Of a DNA stretch of 64,000 bases, positions 1 through 12,200 are shown piece by piece. This DNA is from Heligmosomoides polygyrus polygyrus. Lineage: Eukaryota; Nematoda; Chromadorea; Rhabditida; Heligmosomidae. Where the stretch lies: contig OX377206.1 in the NCBI GenBank assembly GCA_947396885.1, positions 85,557,960 to 85,621,959 of the forward strand. The letters run 5' to 3'. Made by a program: the position numbers and the translations under genes. The notes below the pieces were generated by a model, which was not told where the DNA came from, did not search any database, and saw only the letters and a program-made list of their open reading frames with translations. Position 1 is the stretch's first letter. Each line of letters starts with the position of its first letter.

Positions 1-83
1 GCTGTTCGAAAACAAACACATGAGCACCGGCCACCATCAGCACGGGAACGTTGTATAATTTTCTCAATACACGTCGACACACT

Positions 84-132
84 ATGCGTCTTAGCGCGAC
101 ATGCTTCCTCTGTCTCGTATTCACCACGGCTG
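84..132 (+). CDS. Candidate signal-peptide first exon
   Basis: An ATG at 84 opens a 16-codon stretch, MRLSATCFLCLVFTTA plus one base, which is a typical short secretory signal. It runs straight into a GT donor (G|gtacgt) at 133. It could be the first coding exon of the phosphoesterase gene whose recognisable exons start at 6121. That link is inference: the exon ends in phase 1 and no intermediate exon was identified with confidence. Confidence 0.35.
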
Positions 133-226
133 GTACGTTCTCTGCTTCAGAATCTCTTCTGAAGACCTTGTTTGATATTGTTTTACTGGTACTGGCAGCT
201 CCTTCAAGCAGCTATAAAGGTTAACA

Positions 227-485
227 GATAAGAGCGGCGTTAATCGATTTGCGGGACGCGCCACGCATTCCACATAACGGATGCCGTAGAGATCATATGA
301 ATTCGCATTTGATCTAGAAAATCGTTAGCGGTGGCCAGCTGATAGAACAGTTAGTGTCTTGCCCTTTCCAAACAAGTCTGGCGACAATTCAGCGACCCCA
401 GAAGGTTGGAAGGCTTGGAGGCCTGCGCGGGAAATCCGAACCAGGAACCTGGTATCGGGTGCATGCGGCAGTCGCGCCTCCTAGA
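227..485 (-). repeat. SINE-A copy, antisense, diverged
   Basis: From left to right it holds the SINE-A tail side (GCGGCGTTAATCGA, then the GCGCCACGCATTC block), the middle block and the head side (CCGAACCAGGAACCTGGTAT, then CGCGCCTCC). Part of the middle has drifted. The 5' tRNA-like end is cut off shortly after the B box. Confidence 0.8.
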
Positions 486-1504
486 GTTTTGCTACCACGC
501 GACCTTTATTAGCTAAGAAACTAAATCGGGAAGACCTTTCCAATGTTATATTCTCCACTGATTGGGAACCGCAACGTTGCGGTTGGAAAAATATTACACA
601 GAATATTAAAGTTGTCACTGTGTGAATATCCGTACAGTTCTTACCCCCTTGAAGTTCTGCTTTTTGCATTGAAGAGCAGTAGAACGAAAATCGTCCGGTT
701 CATTAGTTGCTGAAAATGACGGGTTACCCTTACATATTGCAAAGCTTACTTAATTGGTAGTGTGAGTGTACGTCATGAGGTACTCCAGTTGGAAAATGCA
801 TCGGTTCTATAGCTCGGTCCTAGCCGTACTTTCCCTTAGAGCAACAAATTTGATTATCGAAATTTGCGCAAAGAATTTTAAGTGAAAATTAATGTGCCCT
901 GTGGTAAACATAGAATGCAGGTAGCCACGTTACTTATTCATCGACAAAACGTTTCTTGACTGAGACACTCTCATAAATTCATACCAAAAGGCAGCCATGA
1001 ATTGCCTCTACAAGAGGCTAAAAGTTGGGTACTCATCATAACTTTCATCCCAGTATGGAAAATACGATATTTAATCGGAGGTGCGATCAATTGAGATTGT
1101 ACGAATAGATCGTGGCACAACTCGTGAATTCATCTACAGTTGCTTAGGCTTTAACGCTGTTCGGGCCGACGAACATCTTTCTTAATCAAAAAATGGAGAT
1201 TCTCTATTTCCAGAATAATCTTAGACCCCGCTTCCAGCTTCTGATTTTGAAGGTAACCTTTGGTGTTACTCTAAACAAAAGTTTGGAAAAGCAGACTTAA
1301 AAATTAGTATGTTCGTCAATTTTAAAACTAGAAATGGGTTGAATTTGAGCTACCAATCAGGTAAATATTGTGATACACTGTACAGAAGTGTAGCATAACC
1401 TCAACGATGTTCGCTTTTGTAGTCCTCAAAATAAGCCATAGATCTTTCATGGTACTTTCTTTAAGCTCCAAGTGGTTATTTCTAAGGTTATACGCTGTTA
1501 CAAT
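486..1504. other. No feature recognised
   Basis: AT-rich non-coding sequence. Open frames are short and without family features, and no terminal repeats were noticed. Confidence 0.6.
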
Positions 1505-1602
1505 GACAATTGTTGCGATTCGAAATCTAGCGCCGGGCAGGACTCGAACCAGCATCCCTTACTTGTAGGGTAGTATTGCACGACACTGCACCATTGACGC
1601 CG
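1505..1602 (-). repeat. SINE-B copy, tRNA-like, antisense
   Basis: On the minus strand it reads a tRNA-like head with a B box (GGTTCGAGTCCTGCCCGGCG), followed by the family's signature CTAGATTTCGAATCGCAAC. The acceptor side GGCGTCAATGGTGCAG resembles an A box. It is not a functional tRNA: the arms do not close well and the same unit recurs elsewhere. Confidence 0.6.
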
Positions 1603-2757
1603 TTTGACGACGATATAACTTATATCCATAGATGTTTGCTGTAGCGGAAGGATAATAATGTTGTGATTGTTTTAATAATTATAAAATTTAGTGTACCACC
1701 CTGAACTTGTGCAGGTCTCTACACTTTCGCTTCTTGTTCAATGATTGCAAATATTGCGTGCATCACTGCGCGTCACCTGAATTTTCGGCGACCATTAGGT
1801 AAAACAATTAACATTTAACTGCAGTTTAATTTTTTTTTCTTATTTTTATTTTATTAAAGTTATAAGAAAGAAAATAGTTATAAGAAAGAAAAAAGAAAAA
1901 AAGAAAATTACTAAAAAATAATATTTCACCCAATAAATTGGTAACTAAAATGCATTTATATAAAATAGAATTGAAGTATATAAAAATGTAATAATTTATT
2001 AAAGTTGAAATTTATGACAGAGTTAAACGAAGTCTTATTCAATGCTCTTCTTCACTGAAGAGCCACGGGAGGAGCACAAAACAAAGGTTCGTCTAAAGAA
2101 AGTGGCAAAATGAACCTTTCTCCCATTTTTTTAAAATCTTCTCCTCTCTCCTCTATTCTCTCTTCTCTCTAGTTATTTTACAATTGTTTCCTTCATTTCT
2201 TTTCTTGTGTTTTCTACAGGAAGAACAACACGGTTGCGGCGGGCAAAGGCTAGACTGTTGACTAGACATTCGAGGAAATTTGTAAACACCTACATATGGC
2301 TGCCAGAAAACGGCAGTGGATCCCATTCATTAAATGTCTGACGGCACTCAGCACCGTCTGACTGTGGCACAGTGGACATGAAGTGCCTGGTTGAGTTTTC
2401 CCACACAAATCGGCTCCAGTTTCTGATTGCGACCGGATTAATCAAACCACTCTCAAGCAGCTTTATCGATGTCATGCCTGTCGAAGTAGGTTGGAGACGA
2501 GACTGGGCTATTCTCGCCGATATTCGGGAGTTCATTAGGCTGTAGCATGCGACGAAATTCTACCTACGAGTCCATGTAGAAGTACAGAATGCGGTTCATA
2601 AGTCAGAACAATTTTAGATTAAAATTTCCCGACATTCTGTAGTTCCGCCAGAGGTCACGATTTGCGCCCTTGAAAGCCAGAAGCCTCTAGTGAGCAACCA
2701 TGACCTCAGAATGGCCTTGGTATTGCACACAACACGTTGCACATAGTAGGTTGATAC
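1603..2757. other. Intergenic or intronic DNA, no gene recognised
   Basis: Contains an A-rich run (about 1850-1925) and a CT-rich run (about 2130-2175). A good acceptor (TTTTCTACAG) occurs at 2219, but no exon with family features follows it. Both strands have modest open frames at 2290-2535 that I could not assign. Confidence 0.5.
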
Positions 2758-4036
2758 CAAGGGTGTGCGTTTACCGGTTAAAGATTTACCGTTTAACGGA
2801 TTTACCGACATTTTCGCAATAAATTCTTTTAATGAAAATTTTCGGTAAATTCCCAAATTTACCGGAAAATGTAACGACTTTTTTCCTACAAAATCATGTT
2901 CCTATCTGTGGAATGGAGAAGGAAACACACTATCGATCTCAGTTTAGAAGTGATTGCTTCTATCTTCTCTGATAACTTGCTATTAGCGTTCGTGGTCCTC
3001 AATCTCATTAAGACATCCATGCCCATATCAGGAGGCGGAGATGGTGCGCTCCAGTGTGTCCACTGGAATAGTACCTCGCGCTGACATTCCCACACGACAT
3101 GAGACAATTTGGACTAGAGATGTTGAAGCTCTCAGAATAGACGATCGACGGAGGAATAAGAAGAAGATACGCTCATCTCTTCTTCCCGTAATTTAGTACA
3201 AGATATAAGGCATCGGAATGTACTCCGCTAGTCAACCTGATCTGGTGGACTCTTAGGCCTCGTGCATACTTCCCTTCGTCGCGATGGAATCCCGGTGACG
3301 AATTTTCCAGAGCGATGCGAAAGAAATTGAATCACTCTGCGCTCGTCGCATCGCCCATCGCTCTGCAAGGAAGCGCGACGGCGATCCTTCCAGGACCAAC
3401 GCTAAACACCGCGCGCGTCGCGAAAAAGTATTTCATGCCCGAGATGGGCGCGGGAAGCCATCGCGCATGCCGATCGCCACTATTGCGGCGGCCGCGGCGA
3501 AGTTTGCTTTGGCTATTCAACCGCGTGCGGCGAAATGGCCATGAAATGAGCGTCGCGATACTATCGCGGCGATGGAAGTATGCCCCGGCCTTAGGCTGTT
3601 TTACCACATAAGAAGAGAAATTCGCTATCATGTCACATTTCGTTCATCTTTTTTTTTGGAGTGCCTGGCTTTGCTCCAAAGTACAGCTTAATGGTTCAAA
3701 AAAGTGGTAGTGTAAGGTGCACATCATTCCTTCATCGAATGAAACGATGATAATTGTGATAATTTCAAAAAGAAGTTAAACTGTTAATCCAAAAAGAAGT
3801 ATAGCAACATTCGATTGAATGTCGGATGTTCCAGAAATGTTTTTGAGTTCAATTAAGCTGCTTTAGAATTTCGGTTAAGCGACATTGCCGTCGCTTAAAA
3901 CCAGTTGTTTTTAAGGGAATATTAAATTTGAAAAGAATTTACGGATTTACCGAATTTATCGGAACTTACCGGCGAATTTCCGCGTTAAAAATTTGCGGCA
4001 AAAAATTTACCGGCGGCAAGTCAGCGCACACCCCTG
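2758..4036. mobile_element. hAT-type non-autonomous element (MITE)
   Basis: Termini are CAAGGGTGTGCG on the left and CGCACACCCCTG on the right, i.e. imperfect inverted repeats beginning CA(A/G)GGGTGTGCG. They are flanked by a perfect 8 bp direct repeat, GTTGATAC, at 2750-2757 and 4037-4044. An 8 bp duplication and a CAGGG-type terminus are hallmarks of hAT transposons. The subterminal regions on both sides are rich in TTTACCGG motifs. No transposase frame is seen, so it is non-autonomous, and it carries a second MITE at 3256-3590. Confidence 0.85.
3256..3590. mobile_element. PIF/Harbinger-type MITE nested in the hAT element
   Basis: A 335 bp GC-rich block is bounded by inverted repeats of about 30 bp: GGCC then TGCATACTTCC on the left, and GGAAGTATG then GGCC on the right. 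It is flanked by the trinucleotide TTA on both sides (3253-3255 and 3591-3593). A TTA duplication with GG-starting termini fits PIF/Harbinger. Its high GC and CpG content (many GCG/CGC) stands out sharply from the AT-rich host element. Overlapping open frames of about 98 codons on both strands are composition artefacts. Confidence 0.8.
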
Positions 4037-4605
4037 GTTGATACGTAACTTCTAGGAGACTCTATAAGAACGTTCCCGGCACTACGAGCTAAAAATCAGA
4101 TCGTAAATAGAATATCTCGATAGTATAGGAACCCCTACGAAGGCATCTCCAGTATTCACTTCAAACCAGTTCTCAGGCGATGCAGTATATAATTTCGAAG
4201 TTTTTGCCTTCTGAATTTCTTATCCACCGCGTCACACTATTCCTGCTTCTTTATTTCGGCAAACCTGAACAATTTCGTCTGATATTCAAAAGTTATACAA
4301 AGGAAACTTCTTCATCCTAAATGACTAACTGCTGAATAATAAATCCACGAAGAGTTGCTATTCCATCGAGAATAAGTACACTGAATGCACCTTTGAGCAC
4401 TTGATGGAGAGAAATTAGAACATGCTACGGGACAAGGTATAAGCAGTTCCACGCCAAGCTGATCTCGAACTGTCAGCCACTGTAGGTGTTACTCAGGCAA
4501 CTGTAGCTAGTGGATTGAAGTCGAATGGTAACGACAAAAAAGGTTTTACACGTTTGATAGAGCTAGGCATCGATTGATAGATCTGAACGTTAAACCCTGA
4601 TTCGC
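4037..4605. other. No gene recognised; possible faint mariner remnant
   Basis: Around 4455-4560 the plus strand reads ELSATVGVTQATVASGLKS, which resembles the second helix-turn-helix of mariner transposases. No terminal repeats or further domain were found, so this is only a suggestion. Confidence 0.3.
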
Positions 4606-4652
4606 CGTGCACACGAAAGCCGGCCCCTCCTCCGACTGCGTTAGTCGCACCC
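4606..4652 (-). repeat. SINE-A head fragment
   Basis: Only the antisense 5' end of SINE-A is present: a GTGCAC..GCCGGC block followed by CTCCTCCGACTGCGTTAG, the reverse of the A-box region. No middle or tail follows. Confidence 0.6.
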
Positions 4653-5445
4653 ACCCAAAAAGGAGGCCAGTAAGGATGCTAAATATTGTTCGCACAGTAG
4701 TGTAAATGTAGCTTATTAAACTTTATAAAAACAAATAATTCACCAAAACTAAACCAAATTTTTTTATTCATTATTGAAAGTGACTAGACTAAACAACTAG
4801 TTAAAGTTATCATTAAAAGCCTTAACACACAAAAATTGTTTAAAAAAATGCAGCGGGAAAACTAAAATGTCTACACTCGTATTTAGAGAGCGACAACCAG
4901 TTCCACTCGACTTCAAAGGACACGTTGGCAATAATTCTGATGGGTGACACGCAGTATCACTACAAATGTGAGCCAGGAAACATCAACTGCAAACGCGCTT
5001 CGAGACGGTGCAGAGAAAGCTATGGACTCGACTACGTGGGTGAATTTTCTCAGCGCTTCTTGCTATTCGTGACGTATACAGTTGAATGCGATTTTTGATT
5101 TTTACATTTCATAATTCATCGACTACACATTTGTGAATGGATTAAAAGCAAATTTGCTTGAAATTTATGAAAGATTTCTTTTACAGAGGAAAGGAAACGA
5201 TCTGATGCAATAGCTATAGAGCAAAGTGCCTCCATCGCCAACTTTCCTGGTTTTAGTTCGTAAGCTAATATCGAACCTTCGAGGCGCAGGTGACAGACGG
5301 TGCCTTTTCCAACTGCGCTCCGCCGAGCATCTATAATACTTGTGTTATATTTCATGGACCAAAGCACTGAGTCGTGTTTCATTGCTCAAAACAAGCGCTT
5401 ATTTACTTCAACTGTTACCGGAAATCAGATAATTGTAGCTAGATC
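4653..5445. other. No feature recognised
   Basis: AT-rich sequence with no repeats or coding frame that I can support. Confidence 0.55.
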
Positions 5446-5732
5446 GGGCGCGTGTAGCACAATCGGGGAAGATGTCGACTGTCCCACCCGATACCAGGTT
5501 TCTGGTTCAGATTCCCAGGCCAACCAAGCCTTCCATCCTTCCGGGGTCTGTGAATTGGTATCGGGCTTATCTCGGAAAAACAAAGCGTAGACTTGTTCAT
5601 CGGCTGGCCACTGCAAGTCATTGTACGCCAAATACGCACTCAAATCGCCTCAACGACATCTCGTAAAACTCGAGTGCATGGCGCATCTCAAAAGGGACTC
5701 AGCAACCAACGCCGTCCTTTATCCTTTATCCT
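5446..5732 (+). repeat. SINE-A copy, near full length
   Basis: Starts GGGCGCGTGTAGCACAATCGG (A-box region, two changes) and carries the TGGTTCAGATTC B box. It then has the CCAACCAAGCCTTCCATCC body and ends in a CCTTTATCCTTTATCC tail. Open frames across it are repeat artefacts. Confidence 0.9.
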
Positions 5733-6120
5733 TACATCCAAATCCTTATAACGCGAGACTATTTTTTTGATATCCGACAGACAGAACCTATGTCGAACTC
5801 ATGATTAGGAAGTATGTAGACGTTCGTTGCCCACTAATTTTTGGGCCCAGGGTGCTCGCTTGGAAATCTACTCGATGTTAGGGATGTTCTTTAACAGATG
5901 ATGATATTTTGTAAGCATTTCCTACTAGATGTACGTACGAAGCTTTCTACTCTTGCAGTTTACAGGGTTTGCGCTAAAGTGCTGAAACTGTTGTGCAGAA
6001 ATAAAAACGGGTCAAAGACAATAAGGCTCTTGCACTACATTGTACCGCTTCAGATTTCTGGCGGGCACCGCGTTCGGTTACAGTTTTTGACGGATATTTT
6101 GCTTAATTAATTGCTTTCAG

Positions 6121-6219
6121 TACTTGCGAGCCGGAGCGATCACCAACGAAACGGTTCGAATCGGGCAAAAGGAATGTGTTAAAATTGAAAGTCGGTACGC
6201 TAATCGAGTTCAACGACAG
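6121..6219 (+). CDS. Phosphoesterase exon (first recognised)
   Basis: A strong acceptor (TTGCTTTCAG) ends at 6120 and a donor (GACAG|gtcatt) follows 6219; the exon is exactly 33 codons. In phase 0 it encodes YLRAGAITNETVRIGQ..RYANRVQRQ, which joins smoothly to ALDRMIDRM in the next exon. A second frame is also open (KRNVLKLKVGTLIEFND), but it does not join 6874 in frame. A probable 44 nt intron precedes it (gttacag..tttcag, 6077-6120). Confidence 0.55.
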
Positions 6220-9200
6220 GTCATTTTCATTTCTAATGTACATACTACTGTTCGTAGTGATGATTTTCATTTCTAATGTACATACTACTGTTCGTAGTAA
6301 TATGCATTACTATTACATTTTTTAAATTTGTTAACTTTTTTTGAGGTTTTCCAAGTTACATATGTAGTTTGAAGTTGTACTTCCTCTAAATGACCCCATC
6401 CGAAAATTTGGATGAATTCTGCCAGATAAGCGAACAGGCAGCCAGAAAACTTCATGTGAATACGAAACGTTATGATTCGACGATGACACAGGGAATAGCG
6501 GTTGACAAATCATTTTTCGCATTTTGTTAGTACTAGGGTGCAGGGCTTAGGAGATTCGGTAGCTTTTAAAGCTCTAAAAAGTGACAAATATCAGAAAAAC
6601 TCGTACTTTCCTGGGTGATAGCAAAGCCATAAGGGCTATGCTCCTCGTCGATCATAGAAGATGGTGTGCATGCTCTTCTTCATTAAAGCGAAGGAGAGTA
6701 TGCGCCATAAAAATGGGTAAGTTTTGGCGTGATCGCCATCGGGGAGCTTATGCAAGCCCCACTCTTCTGCAGCGCAGCGCTGGCGCTCTTCTCGGAAAGT
6801 ACCGAAAATTCACGTATTTTAATGATTTTAACCAAATCGTTGCATTCTCTTGGGACACTTATGTCGTATTCAGGCCTTGGATCGTATGATAGATCGGATG
6901 AAGTATCCACCGTCAGCTCTGATAATCAACGGCGATCTCACAGATTTTGGTCATGTCGACCAACACAAGGAGTTTCAGGTAATCGCGAGTTCGGTTCCGC
7001 TTCTTTTATCAAACACTCATTCGATTTAAGCCAAACGGGATTTCCCGCTAAGGTGTTCTGTCACTACAACCGTGAGCTGGCAGCCCTCCATATCTAAAAA
7101 ATCGCTTCTCTTTCAAATTCATGAGACTAGATTGGATTTGGATTCCGAGCTTCACACTGCACAGCTTTATTATGCTAAAAGGCTGAACCATATTATGTAA
7201 GAAGCCAACTTTCTAGCCTCATTTTTTCAGTTGAATGCTGTACTAAAATGAACTTCCACAGTTATTGATGGCTTTCTTTGCTTGCATAGTCAACTCTTGC
7301 GTTATTTGCTGTTTGAAAGATAGGATTAAGATTGGAGTAATGTTTAACGTGTAAGTTTCACTGCAGTTGCTGTGTGTTTAACTTACTTGTTGTCCTCTAG
7401 AAGTTGAAACGATTTTGTTGTCCTTCCATATGCTTAAGTTTTTGTTGAAGAAAAAATAATTTTCCAAACAAAGCTTACGCTCCTCTGATCAGTTCATTTA
7501 GTGACATTTATTTTATTTTATTATGGCTTATGCTTACATGCTGCGGAATATAATCTAAGGATATGTCTTAAAGCTTCACCTCAGTTCCGTCAACAAGGAG
7601 TTGCCTTGCATCTAGCGAAAGTGTTAATATATCTAAACTATTTGGCAAAATCACGTCATGTAAAAGGAAAAGGCTACTGTAGCGCGGAGATCACGAAGTC
7701 TAGTATAGACTGAGATCAGTGAAAGTATAGAACACTGGTCAGCACACGTATCGGACTAATACAGTCGGATCCTTGTCATAGTTCATTGCTGAGCATATAG
7801 TTCTCGCCCTCAGCATTGTCGACATCGTACTCCTTTCACGTACCTCGGGCTTGCTCTTCCTACTCTTTACACTTTGTCGTCTCCCTTCCTCTTCTTCTCC
7901 ATTTTTCCTTATCGTCATCTTCTATCCTCTCTCCTTGTTTCTTTGAACAAAGTCCCGAATTTCTCTGCCATTTGCTTTCTTTCCCTCCACCCAAACCTTC
8001 TCGCCTGACGTTTTATTCTTGCAATCCTCATCGCTGTCATCCTTATCATTAAGAGCGCATTTCTTCTTTTTGACCCTTATCAGGACAATGTGCAGTCGTA
8101 GCTTCCATATCCATGAATGGCTAGTTTAGACGACTCCGAAATTATTTTTTTTGTGCACAGCTTAGTCGGGAAAATCTCATTTCTAAAGTAATAGTAAAAT
8201 AAAGTGAAGTGAAGGGATGTAGTAAGTATTAAGAAAGTAAAGTAGTATTTCTAAAGTAGTAATTTTTGTGGAATAGTAACCATTCAACTCTTTTTAGCTT
8301 ACGGATAACAAGTTTACCTTTGATAATAATCTCTCTGAAGTACTGATAGGAAACCAATGCTACTATTGGGCTGTTCGATAATTAGTGCCGTTTTTTCAAA
8401 GTGAATTTATTTATGTTAACAACAAACATTCACCTACGATATATTTATCATTTTGTTGGATGAATTTTCGTCATCTTTTGATAAGTTGAAAAATTCCACA
8501 TTTAAAGAAGCCTTGGCTTTTCGAAGAGAATATCTGGTGCAACTCATTTCTGAGAGAACCAAAAGTTTTACCATTCAAAGGGTCTTAAAGAGAGCAAAAC
8601 AAATCGGAATCCGATGGTAATAAGCAAGTGCTATATGATGGATGTGGCATCGGTTCCCAATTGAGCTCTATTAATTTTCGATGGGTTATCAAAGAGGTGT
8701 GGGGTCCGGCATTATCATGATGGAACATCACGCCTTTGCGATTGGCCAGTTCAGGGTTTTTTTGTTCAATTTCGAAACTTGGCGACAGAAGACATTCAAT
8801 TCAACAGCTTGGTTTCTTGGAAGCAGCTCAAAATAGACTACACCCCCACATATGCTCATGCTTCATGTTTGGTGAGATGGATTTCCTTTAATTGTGCGAG
8901 GATCCCAAACACCCAGTTTGTCTACGTAACCAAACTGTTGCAAGTGGAAGTATACGGGTGAATTCGGCATATCAGCGTCTCTGCAATCTCTCGAGTTGTC
9001 ATACACCAGTCAGTTTCGACCAACGCCTACATTTTGTCGTCGTCAGTACGTAGTGTCAGTAGTGATTTTACAACCAGTATGTGCTGCATCTTGCACCTTG
9101 AAATTTCCAGAGCGAAAGCGAGCAAAGCAACGCTGACATTGGCGTTCAGTAAGGCAGTCCTCGCCGTAAACTTCGCTAATTTCTTCGGAGCTTTTTGCCC

Positions 9201-12200
9201 TGTGGAAATTAAACATTAAGATATGCCGATGATGCTCTCTTTGAGTGTTCATAAGGATAAGGATAAAGGACGGCGTTATTCAAACCCTTTTTTGGATGCG
9301 CCACGCATTCTACTTCTACGGGATGTCGTGGAGGCGGTTTGAATGCGTGTTTGGCCATACAATGACTTGCAGTGGCCAGCCGATGAACAAGTCAGCACTT
9401 TATCCTTCCCAGACAAGTCTGGTACCAACTCACCGACCCTGGAGGGATGGAAGGCTTGGTTGGCCTAGGCGGGAAATCCGAACCAGGAACCTGGTACCGA
9501 ATGCTGGTGGCAGTCGGCGCCTCCTTCGACTGCGCTACACGCGCCCTGAGCGTCCATATTCAACCTAATTTTCTCACCAACTTGGTTCTGGTTCTACTAG
9601 TGAGGCAAAAGATAGTCTAAAGTCTAATCCTTGAAAGAGTTTCTAACAATGTAAGTAACTCAATCACTACTACATAAAAACATAGAGTTCACGCCATCTG
9701 TGAGGAGAAAACGACACTAATTATCGAATAGCCCAATACATTTTCCTGTGCAGAAGACAGATTTGCATATAATGTGAATACGGATACTTTCTTAGAATTG
9801 TTGAGTCGCAAGTGGTCGAACAGCCGTGGATTTCAGGATGGTTGGATGACGTCCTTCGCCGTTCCAATATTCGCTGGTCTCGGAAATCACGACTACGAGA
9901 ACAACATCAATGACTGCGCGTTCAATTTTTGCGCCCACACAATGCTCACGTGGTCAGAAGGAAGCGCTTCCACTCGTTTGAGATTCTTCTTCGCAGAATA
10001 CCGCAGCTGTGCATAGCATTCACCTAGCCGATTTAGGTTCACCAACTACGGGAAGTCAATGTCACTGGATATGGATTATCAGCGTCAAGCCAAGTCGGCG
10101 TTCGACATTGCGTACGATGGTTCCTTCGCCTATTCCACTAGGATATGCAGCGTGACAAGTAGGTTTTAGGAATGACATGCTGGAGCAGCCTCTCACAGTC
10201 GTCGGTGCTGGCGTATTACTAGCAAAAAAATTTTAATGAAATAAAGGAAGTTATCAAAAAGGAAAATAATAATAGTAGTAATATGTAGTAGTAAACATTT
10301 GACATTTCCACATTAAACGGATACTTTTCAGCATAAACTGTTCAATTTTGATTATAAAATGGACATTTTTATAGGATAAAGGGTAAAGGACGGCGTTACT
10401 CAATCCTTTTTGGGGTGCGCCACGCATTCCACTTCAACGGGATCTCATGGAGGCGATTTGAATGCGTATTGGCCATACAACGCTACAAGCCATACAATGG
10501 CTTGTAGCGGCCGTCGATGTCGACAAGTCTACTAATTCACAACCCGTGGGAATGGAAAACTTGATTGATGTGGGCGGGAAATCCGAACCAGGAACCTGGT
10601 ATCGGGTGCCCACGAATGCTGGCATCTCCACTGACTGCGCTACGCGCGCCTATTTTTTATAAAGAGCTAAAATGAACATTTATAAAACCAGAATAGACTT
10701 TTTGAAACCAAAGCAGAATAATTCTCTATTACAAGAAAAGACTCTTAAACAGAATGTCTTAAGAAGAAAAGTGTAGACTTTGTTAATAAGCCTAGAATTT
10801 ATACTCCTCTATCCAAAAGTATGCCCTAGGTGCATTTTTGCAAGTGCATCAACGCGCCGAATTGTTATTGTGAAAAGATTGCGCCGTGCAGTGGTCTTGA
10901 ACTTTGCAATGCTTAATTGATTGATTGTTGCGACTGAAGTTATGCGAACAATGATGACGTATGATTGCGTATAACAGTGATGATCTTTTGTACTGTGACT
11001 TCTTTTGTTGTTTCTAAAGTTATACTCGTGTACACAACAACTATCTACACTATCATCTAAATAGACAACACAGTGTAAAAAGCAGGCGTGCGGCATAAAC
11101 TCTCTATAATAGACCAGCAAAATCATTGATCTTCAGCTTTTCAGGATGAAGCAAAAAATATTGTTCGTGTTTTTCCAAACAGCGTAATCATTTTTTCTTA
11201 ATACACTCTGTAAAGGTAGATTTTTATTTTAAAAAATTAAAAAACATAAATTCAACCTTGTTAGACGGTGCTTATTTAATCTTGCGATACATCTGACTTG
11301 GTTCGCAAAATATCCATTTTATCTCTTGTGGTATCCGGTTTCAAATTAAAAACACCCATTTTAAATTGCTAGTGTCCTGCTTATATTGAAGATGGTAGAG
11401 ATGATATTGTTTCAGGATGTTTTATTGCAATCAAAACTCAAACGACACCGGCGGTATTAGGCGTTGTATTGCTGCCCATGGCGCGTGTAGCGCAGTCGGA
11501 GGAGGCGCCGACTGTCGATACCAGGTTCCTGGTTCGGATTTTCCGCCCAGGCCAACCAAGCCTTCCATCCCTCCGGGGTCGGTGAATTAGTGCCGGACTT
11601 GTCTGGGAAGGACAAAGCGCTGACTTGTCCATCGGCTAGCCACCGCAAGTCATCGTATGGCCAAATACGCATTCATATTGCCTCCACGATATCCGGCAGA
11701 AGCAGAATGCGCTGGCGCATCCCAAAAGGGATTGAGTAACGCCGTCCTTTATCCTTTTTATTTATCGCTGCTCCGAAGGTAGAAGGTGCGAGTTCGACTC
11801 CCTCCTGGCGCAAGAGTTTTTATCGCAACAAAACATCCTGTAACTACACATAGGCTCTCTACCAGCAGGACCAGGCCTATTCAAATGTGGTGAAACGTGC
11901 TAGAGATTAGTTATATACACGGTGCTAATTGACGACCAGGTTAGAAATGCACTCACTCACTGTAGTTGTTGGGTACCAGCATCTCCCCGCCGACCAATAT
12001 TGATCCGTTCTGCTGTTATTGATTCTTATTGTGTCGTGAAACTTGATCTGAATGAGCGTAAAGACAGTTCCACCCACAATTTCAGGACAGAACTGCGCTC
12101 AAGTCATTCAGCTGAATAACGCCATCGACTACGAGACAACGTTCTCATCGTTTCTTGTTGACTGGAAAATAAATTCGGCAATGAACTTCCTCAGGAGCGA

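Larger units (their letters stand above)
8366..9736 (-). mobile_element. Mariner element in intron, transposase on minus strand
   Basis: The inverted terminal repeat TTGGGCTGTTCGATAATTAG starts at 8366 and its mirror ends at 9736; TA dinucleotides flank both ends (8364-8365 and 9737-9738). The minus strand encodes a decayed mariner transposase. The N-terminal part (9043-9252) reads HILMFNFHRAKSSEEISEVY..LTERQCQRCFARFRSGNF. A C-terminal block near 8650-8740 reads FHHDNAGPHTS..LNWEPMPHP, with the catalytic D of the DD34D triad in HDN. Stops and shifts interrupt it, and a SINE-A copy is inserted at 9253-9546. Confidence 0.9.

Noticed and set aside
3315..3631. Overlapping 98-99 codon open frames on both strands
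   Set aside because: They lie wholly or mostly within the GC-rich Harbinger-type MITE. Mirror-image open frames are expected from stop-poor GC-rich sequence.
5425..5666. Several open frames on both strands (also at 9245, 11438, 22649, 29383, 37949, 42326, 45693, 51664 and 63032)
   Set aside because: All translate the SINE-A repeat and repeat the same peptide phrases (such as PADEQVSALSFPDKSGTNSP). They are repeat artefacts, not genes.
7816..8052. 78-codon frame rich in Ser, Leu and Pro
   Set aside because: It is a CT-rich low-complexity tract within an intron.
10017..10036. Acceptor at CATAG (10016) giving HSPSRFR before FTNYG
   Set aside because: It would break the phase with the 9837-9952 exon; the acceptor at 10036 restores the TGG codon and keeps the frame.
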